Origin: Sceloporus undulatus
Taxonomy: Eukaryota > Chordata > Lepidosauria > Squamata > Phrynosomatidae
Length of the DNA: 64,000 nt
Direction: 5' to 3'
Assembly: GCF_019175285.1 (NCBI RefSeq)
Contig: NC_056527.1
Location: 111,728,799-111,792,798 of the forward strand
The notes under the pieces: model-generated
The model's input: the letters and a program-made list of their open reading frames with translations, nothing else
What the model was told of the DNA's origin: nothing
Database searches by the model: none
Shown here: positions 60,601-64,000 of the stretch, piece after piece
Layout of the letters: each line of letters starts with the position of its first letter
Position numbering within the stretch: position 1 is the stretch's first letter
Made by a program: the position numbers and the translations under genes

Positions 60601-63600
60601 GTAGTACAGTGAAGTACTTAGAACAGGGGTCCTCAACCTTTGGTTCTCCAGATATTTTGGACTTCACCATTCAGAGTCCCTCACCATTGGCCACTGACAT
60701 TAGCTAATGTTTCTAGGAACTAGAGTCCAAAGCTGCAGCAGGGCCACAGGTCGAGAACAACTGACTTAGAATGCTTGGCTAAGGCTGCATCCACACTGCA
60801 GAAATAATCCAGTCTGACACCATTTTAACTGCCATGGCTCAATGCTATGGAATTCTGGGAACTATAGTTTGGTGGAGCACCAGAGCGCTCTGAGAGAGAA
60901 GGGAAAATGTCTCACAAAGCTATAATTCTCAAAATTCAATAGTACTGAGCCACGGCGATTAAAATGGTGTCAAACTGAATTATTTCTGCTGTGCATATGA
61001 AGCCTTAGGGTGTTTCCTTCTTCGCAGCTACAGCTCCCAAGTTAATCTGAGAACCTGTCTGAGCTACAAGCTGAATTGTTTTAATCCTCAGTCCCTTTCT
61101 TTTCAAGGCAATTTGGCCTCTTCTAAACATCTCACAAATCCACAAGTCTCATGATTTATTAGGATGGGTCCATAAGTGCAAGAAAATGATATAACTGTGT
61201 AGTATGCCTTTAGTCAAACACAGAGAAGTCCCAACACGACAAATAAATGTCGGCTAAATTTCCGTAACATACAATGAGGCTTCAGGTGATGCTATGTGAG
61301 TCCACCAAATCTGATCTCCCCCACCTTGTTTCCTTTGTAACAGTACAAAATGCTCACTCACTTTATACCTGAACACACAAACACACAGAGTTCACAAACC
61401 TTTTTCTTCACTGGTGAAGCCTGAGGAATGCCCAGCTGTTTCCAGGACCTTCCGCAGGGCCATAACTTTGGTGGCACAGACGTAGCCATTCCTGTCCCCA
61501 AAAAGAAACAATGAATGTGTCATCACATAAGTTTATCTTCTTAAAAGGTACCTACTTCCCCCTTAGTGCAAAGACCAAGGTTGAGCAACTGGGGGAGTCT
61601 AGGGCAGCTGCATTAAGGCCACCCAGAAATGTTGGAGGGCCAGTGTGCCCCACTTCCAAATAAGAAAGAAAGGAAATTACGGTGGGACCTTACCTTGCAC
61701 GAAGAATCCATCCCANNNNNNNNNNNNNNNNNNNNNNNNNNNNNNNNNNNNNNNNNNNNNNNNNNNNNNNNNNNNNNNNNNNNNNNNNNNNNNNNNNNNN
61801 NNNNNNNNNNNNNNNAAGGAAATTACGGTGGGACCTTACCTTGCACGAAGAATCCATCCCAGACCCCCCCCTCCCACATAAGGGAGATATTGCGTATGCT
61901 CAAGCCCTATTGAAAACAATGGGGCTCATGTGCATGTGCCAGGTGCACATTCAGCATTACCTCTTCCTGCGCATATGAAAGCCGCAGATGACACGGGCGC
62001 ACTGTATTTATTTCTTATTTCATTTATATGTTTCAAATTGACCTCAAATGCCCCCAATGTGTCCTAGGGGATATGTGTGGCATTTTCCTTATGGTTTAGA
62101 GCCATTTTAGATCCAAGAAGGGTCTTCTTTAAAAACAAGAAGCAACTTGAGGTCATTCAGGTTTACTTTGGGTTTTTTTTTAAAAAGGTGTCTCTGGGCT
62201 AAAATGGTTATGTGGCCTCCAAAATGAGGGGAAAAATCCCCCTCAATCCTCTAAGAGGGCACTGTGGGGCAAATTTTTTGCCCCACAGGAAGCCTCAGGA
62301 GTCTGCAATGTGGCATGTAAGTAACAATGTGGCTCTGTCTACCCCTGCAGCAAAGGTCATCACAATTTCAGCTTGTGGCTTCCACATTAGCAGGGTAGTG
62401 ATTCTGCTCCAAATTTCAGTCAAAGGTTTAAAGAGGCTCTCCAAAGTGCTTATCCCCAAAATGTGTTCTGTGCCACTGACATCTCAGTTCAAACTGTTGA
62501 GAATTTGACCTTGACATGGTCCCTACAGCAGTGGAATCACCAACTACCACTGAGCCAAAGATGAAACCTCAGCTTGCAAGCAAGAATGATAACAGTGGCT
62601 ATTGGAGCATGATGCCGCTTAGAGGTGACATATTTTCCATTTCTGAGACAGTGATAAAGGATGAGTCACCCACTTGGAAAGACCCAGCTAAACAGGATGC
62701 CTTGCCCCATTTCCTCTTTACATTTGAAATCAGAAAGTTATTATTAATCTCACAAAATGGTGAGGAGTTTGCTTTGAGTTCTACAAAGCTTGCCATACTT
62801 TCTAAAAGAAAAATATGCTTTTCCATGATTTCCCTCAAAGAGGAAAAGAAATTCCTTATTCAGGAGACAAGAAATGACTAAATGTTACAAATTGAAAGGA
62901 AGGGAAAATAAGTATCTTCCTCAGTGGAAGAGTAAAGTTTAAGCAATAATGGGTTTCCCCCAAATTCTTGCTCTTGTTCTGTGCCTTCAAGTTGTTTCCA
63001 ACTTATGCTGACACTAATGTGACCCTATCACGGAGTTTTCTTGGCAAGATTTATTCAGAGGGGGTTGGCCACTGCTTTCCTCTGAGGCTGAGAAAATGTG
63101 ACTTGCTCAAAGCAGGTTTCCATAGGAAACAGGACCTTCCATAGCCAGAGTCGTAGTTCAATGCTCATGCCTGACTGACTACACCACAAATTACAGAGCA
63201 AATGTGGCAAGGGTGTGATACACTGCATTAACTATCCTCATCTATCACTGTGAACACAACTGACATATTTTTGAACAGTATAACCCAGCACAACAGCAGG
63301 TGTGATAAGGACCAGTTAAATAATTATGTTTAGTGTACTGTTTATACATGAATGTACCTTGCCTTCAGTTTCCGTTGCTCTCATCTGCCATCAAATAATA
63401 TCAACATACATAAAAATCTGATGAACTATGCAGTGTAGTCACATTATCCCATCCCTTCCATAGCTCCCATTCCTTTGCATGGAGCCATCCCTCTGACTAT
63501 TCCTAGGAACTAGGAGGATGTTGCAGCCAACTGTTTTAGCAAAGTGGGCAGACACAAACTCACTTGCGCAAAGGGTTGACTATCTCTGTTCTGAGCAGAT

Positions 63601-63686
63601 CTCGTGTCTCAGTGTATGATTCCCCATCGTTCTTGTCTGCCGGGCGTAGCAACATTGAATCCAGCACAGAGGTAAAAGTGAACATG
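51651..63686 (-). CDS. CYLD-like deubiquitinase, 3' eight coding exons (5' part off window)
   Basis: C-terminal part of a CYLD-type ubiquitin hydrolase, a cytoplasmic enzyme that trims Lys63/Met1 chains in NF-kB signalling. Exons in transcript order: 63686-63564, 61491-61400, 60227-60164, 56621-56489, 55001-54893, 54361-54243, 53181-52965, 51835-51651. All introns are GT-AG and the phases agree throughout, giving 346 residues to a TAA stop. Matches to the CYLD USP domain as I recall it: [49 protein letters not shown], then the zinc-binding B-box insertion (ECSIC, ECMDC, QFCRIC), the catalytic His block [22 protein letters not shown], and the C-terminus [15 protein letters not shown]. The catalytic Cys (GHYNSCYLDST region of CYLD) and any CAP-Gly domains would lie beyond 64000. 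The last exon differs from recalled human CYLD at roughly a third of positions, far more than expected for a reptile orthologue, so a CYLD paralogue (cyldl type) is likelier. AATAAA overlaps the stop codon. A 100-N gap lies in the first visible intron. Confidence 0.88.
52700..52923 (-). mobile_element. Tigger/pogo-like MITE, antisense
   Basis: Inverted relative to the copies at 34046 and 41585 (TGTGGATGTTCAAGTCCC, AAAATCAAGGTTTGC, GAATAAAGAACCCGTGTAT). TA at 52698-52699. It ends about 40 bp downstream of the splice donor of the CYLD-like exon 52965-53181. Confidence 0.8.
53182..54242. other. CYLD-like intron, no recognised repeat
   Basis: About 1 kb intron between the B-box exon and the catalytic-His exon. 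I see no other coding exon or named element. Confidence 0.5.
54562..54690. mobile_element. One arm of a palindromic MITE
   Basis: GGGCCCAAATAGACAGGCCA..CACTTTGGAGGTATGC..AAATGATGCATGCATCC matches the left arm and centre of the palindrome at 57844-58077. The right arm is missing. Confidence 0.75.
55002..56488. other. CYLD-like intron with one foldback
   Basis: Contains the foldback at 55975-56171 and, at about 55774, a CAGGGGTAAGCAAAGTATGG sequence like a hAT left end. Otherwise nothing recognised. Confidence 0.45.
55975..56171. repeat. Foldback with about 85-bp arms
   Basis: AATAGCATCCAAATGTGACA at 55975 mirrors TGTCACTTTTGGATACTATT ending at 56171. The arms include GGTCACTCCTGCCTTCCA / TGGAAGGCAGGAGTGACC. 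The loop is the G-rich GGGGGTGGGGGGTG region at about 56062. Confidence 0.87.
56658..57785 (-). mobile_element. CR1 LINE, reverse transcriptase to 3' end
   Basis: The best CR1 in the window. On the - strand it encodes [20 protein letters not shown] and the catalytic block [10 protein letters not shown] (about 57545-57515), then [27 protein letters not shown] and SALLRPHL. It ends in the usual CR1 3' region and ATTCTATGATTC tail. A few frame breaks; 5'-truncated. It lies in the same orientation as the CYLD-like gene, with its 3' end 37 bp upstream of the exon starting at 56621. Confidence 0.92.
57844..58077. mobile_element. Palindromic MITE (GGYCCATACAGACAGGC ends)
   Basis: Inverted arms over nearly the whole element: CCATACAGACAGGCCAAAAT against TTTTTGCCTGTCTGTATGG, and GGAGGTATGCTGTTTAAATG against CATTTAAACAGCATACCTCC. 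The centre is near CAGTCCTAAGGACTG (57954-57968). Confidence 0.88.
58757..59187. mobile_element. Foldback MITE interrupted by a 5S SINE
   Basis: Left arm 58757-58867 (GGGGCCCTTTCACACAATAC, TTTTAAGTGCTATGGCTGCC). Right arm 59078-59187 (CCATGGCTATTAAAAGGGAA, ATAGTGTGAAAGATTCCC). The SINE at 58868-59075 separates them. Confidence 0.78.
58868..59075 (-). mobile_element. 5S-rRNA-derived SINE, antisense
   Basis: + strand order is tail then 5S: GTGCTTTCAAGTTGCCTG, TTGCCAGTTCCTTCCTCTGA, then GTACTAACCAGGGCTGACCC and GCAAGATCAGACTGGTG. Confidence 0.83.
59190..59325. mobile_element. Short hAT-like MITE
   Basis: Inverted ends CAGGGTGGGAAAGGTG and ACAATTCCCACCCCTG. The flanking 8-mers agree only in part. 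Confidence 0.55.
59652..59880 (-). mobile_element. tRNA-derived SINE (Sauria SINE type)
   Basis: Well-preserved antisense copy: GCCTTCAAGTCATTTCTGAT, AATGTGACTTGCCCAAGGTC and the head GAGCAGGGATTTGAACCTTG..CACTACACTATAGTGGCTC. Sense relative to the CYLD-like gene, whose intron it occupies. Confidence 0.87.
60624..60763. mobile_element. Short hAT MITE with perfect 8-bp TSD
   Basis: 140 bp with ends CAGGGGTCCTCAACCT and AGGTCGAGAACAACTG. The target duplication ACTTAGAA is exact at 60616-60623 and 60764-60771. The ends resemble SPIN but the interior differs. Confidence 0.83.
60780..61008. mobile_element. Foldback MITE, common family, well preserved
   Basis: TAAGGCTGCATCCACACTGC at the left mirrors GTGCATATGAAGCCTTA at the right. 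Arms include CCAGTCTGACACCATTTTAA against TTAAAATGGTGTCAAACTG. Centre GCACCAGAGCGCTCTGAGAG. Best reference copy in the window. Confidence 0.87.
61716..61815. other. Assembly gap, 100 N
   Basis: Exactly 100 N, the usual placeholder for a gap of unknown size. The 46 bases before it (61670-61715) are repeated exactly right after it (61816-61861). It lies in the CYLD-like intron 61492-63563 and interrupts no exon I can see. Confidence 0.97.
61862..62977. other. CYLD-like intron, nothing recognised
   Basis: About 1.1 kb with no named repeat. The 121-codon open frame at 62516-62881 lacks any recognisable domain and I treat it as chance. Confidence 0.45.
62978..63187 (-). mobile_element. tRNA-derived SINE (Sauria SINE type)
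   Basis: GCCTTCAAGTTGTTTCCAAC, TTTCTTGGCAAGATTTATTC and AATGTGACTTGCTCAAAGC. The head is more degraded than in the other copies. Confidence 0.8.
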
Positions 63687-64000
63687 CTATAAACAAACCA
63701 ACAAAAAGAAACATCAATGTTGTGATGTATAGATTCTGCTCCAAGTTCTAGTTTTTCAGCCACACGCATACTCCTGACCTCTGTGGAAATGCATCAAAAG
63801 GCTGCTTCCCCCTTACCACAGAAACCCTCTCCAACAGCACCCCACATACAACTCAGAATTATACTTGTAACTCACTTCTGGTCACCTGAACACCAGACAT
63901 CACTTTTGGTCACCTAAAATGGTGACCAGACATCACTTCTGGTCCCCTAAAATTGTGACCGCAATGTCATATTGCTGCTCTGTAAAGCAGTCAATCTAAT

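Noticed and set aside
61629-61978. Open frames running through the N block
   Set aside because: Artefact of translating N and of the 46-bp duplicated flank.
62516-62881. 121-codon + strand frame in the CYLD-like intron
   Set aside because: No domain, no splice context, and opposite in strand to the gene. Best seen as chance.

Overview
The window looks like the nuclear genome of a squamate reptile, probably a lizard. Three things point there. (1) Two multi-exon type 2 vomeronasal receptor (V2R, family C GPCR) genes and a V2R pseudogene sit beside a single-exon olfactory receptor, the kind of chemosensory cluster that expands in squamates. (2) The repeats are CR1, young-looking L1, L2-like 3' ends, tRNA-derived SINEs with a Bov-B-type tail (Sauria SINE type), 5S-rRNA-derived SINEs, a SPIN-like hAT element and many foldback MITEs. 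(3) All introns follow GT-AG. No bacterial, phage, CRISPR or rRNA/tRNA gene features are present.

Layout. 1-12 kb: the 3' half of a V2R (exons 4, 5 and 6), with exon 6 broken by several small indels. It belongs to a duplicated block whose other copy is at 25.8-29.9 kb, and its fourth intron is swollen by CR1, a VNTR-bearing retroposon, a pyrimidine-rich minisatellite, a mariner-type MITE and an L1. 12-21 kb: gene-free repeat field (L1 in both orientations, CR1 including an inverted piece, SINEs, foldbacks). 21.4-29.8 kb: a V2R on the + strand whose six exons join in frame to an 895-codon open reading frame. 30-37 kb: mostly unannotated sequence and old repeats. 37-37.9 kb: an intact 316-residue olfactory receptor. 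39.2-48.1 kb: a second V2R, on the - strand, again six exons joining in frame (892 residues). 51.6-63.7 kb: the last eight coding exons of a CYLD-type deubiquitinase on the - strand, carrying the USP catalytic His and the B-box insertion. Its 5' exons lie beyond the right edge. It is clearly diverged from what I recall of canonical CYLD and is called CYLD-like.

Functionally, the receptors are independent sensory genes: V2Rs in vomeronasal neurons, the OR in main olfactory neurons. The CYLD-like gene would remove Lys63/Met1 ubiquitin chains in NF-kB signalling and marks the edge of the cluster. The rest of the window is a record of transposition. Best supported are a SPIN-like hAT with a perfect 8-bp target duplication inside a 5S SINE, a second short hAT with a perfect 8-bp duplication, a foldback nested in another foldback, and an insertion present in one V2R duplicate whose empty site survives in the other. 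A 100-N assembly gap at 61,716 is flanked by an identical 46-bp sequence on both sides. All exon joins and repeat boundaries were read by eye, without alignment software.
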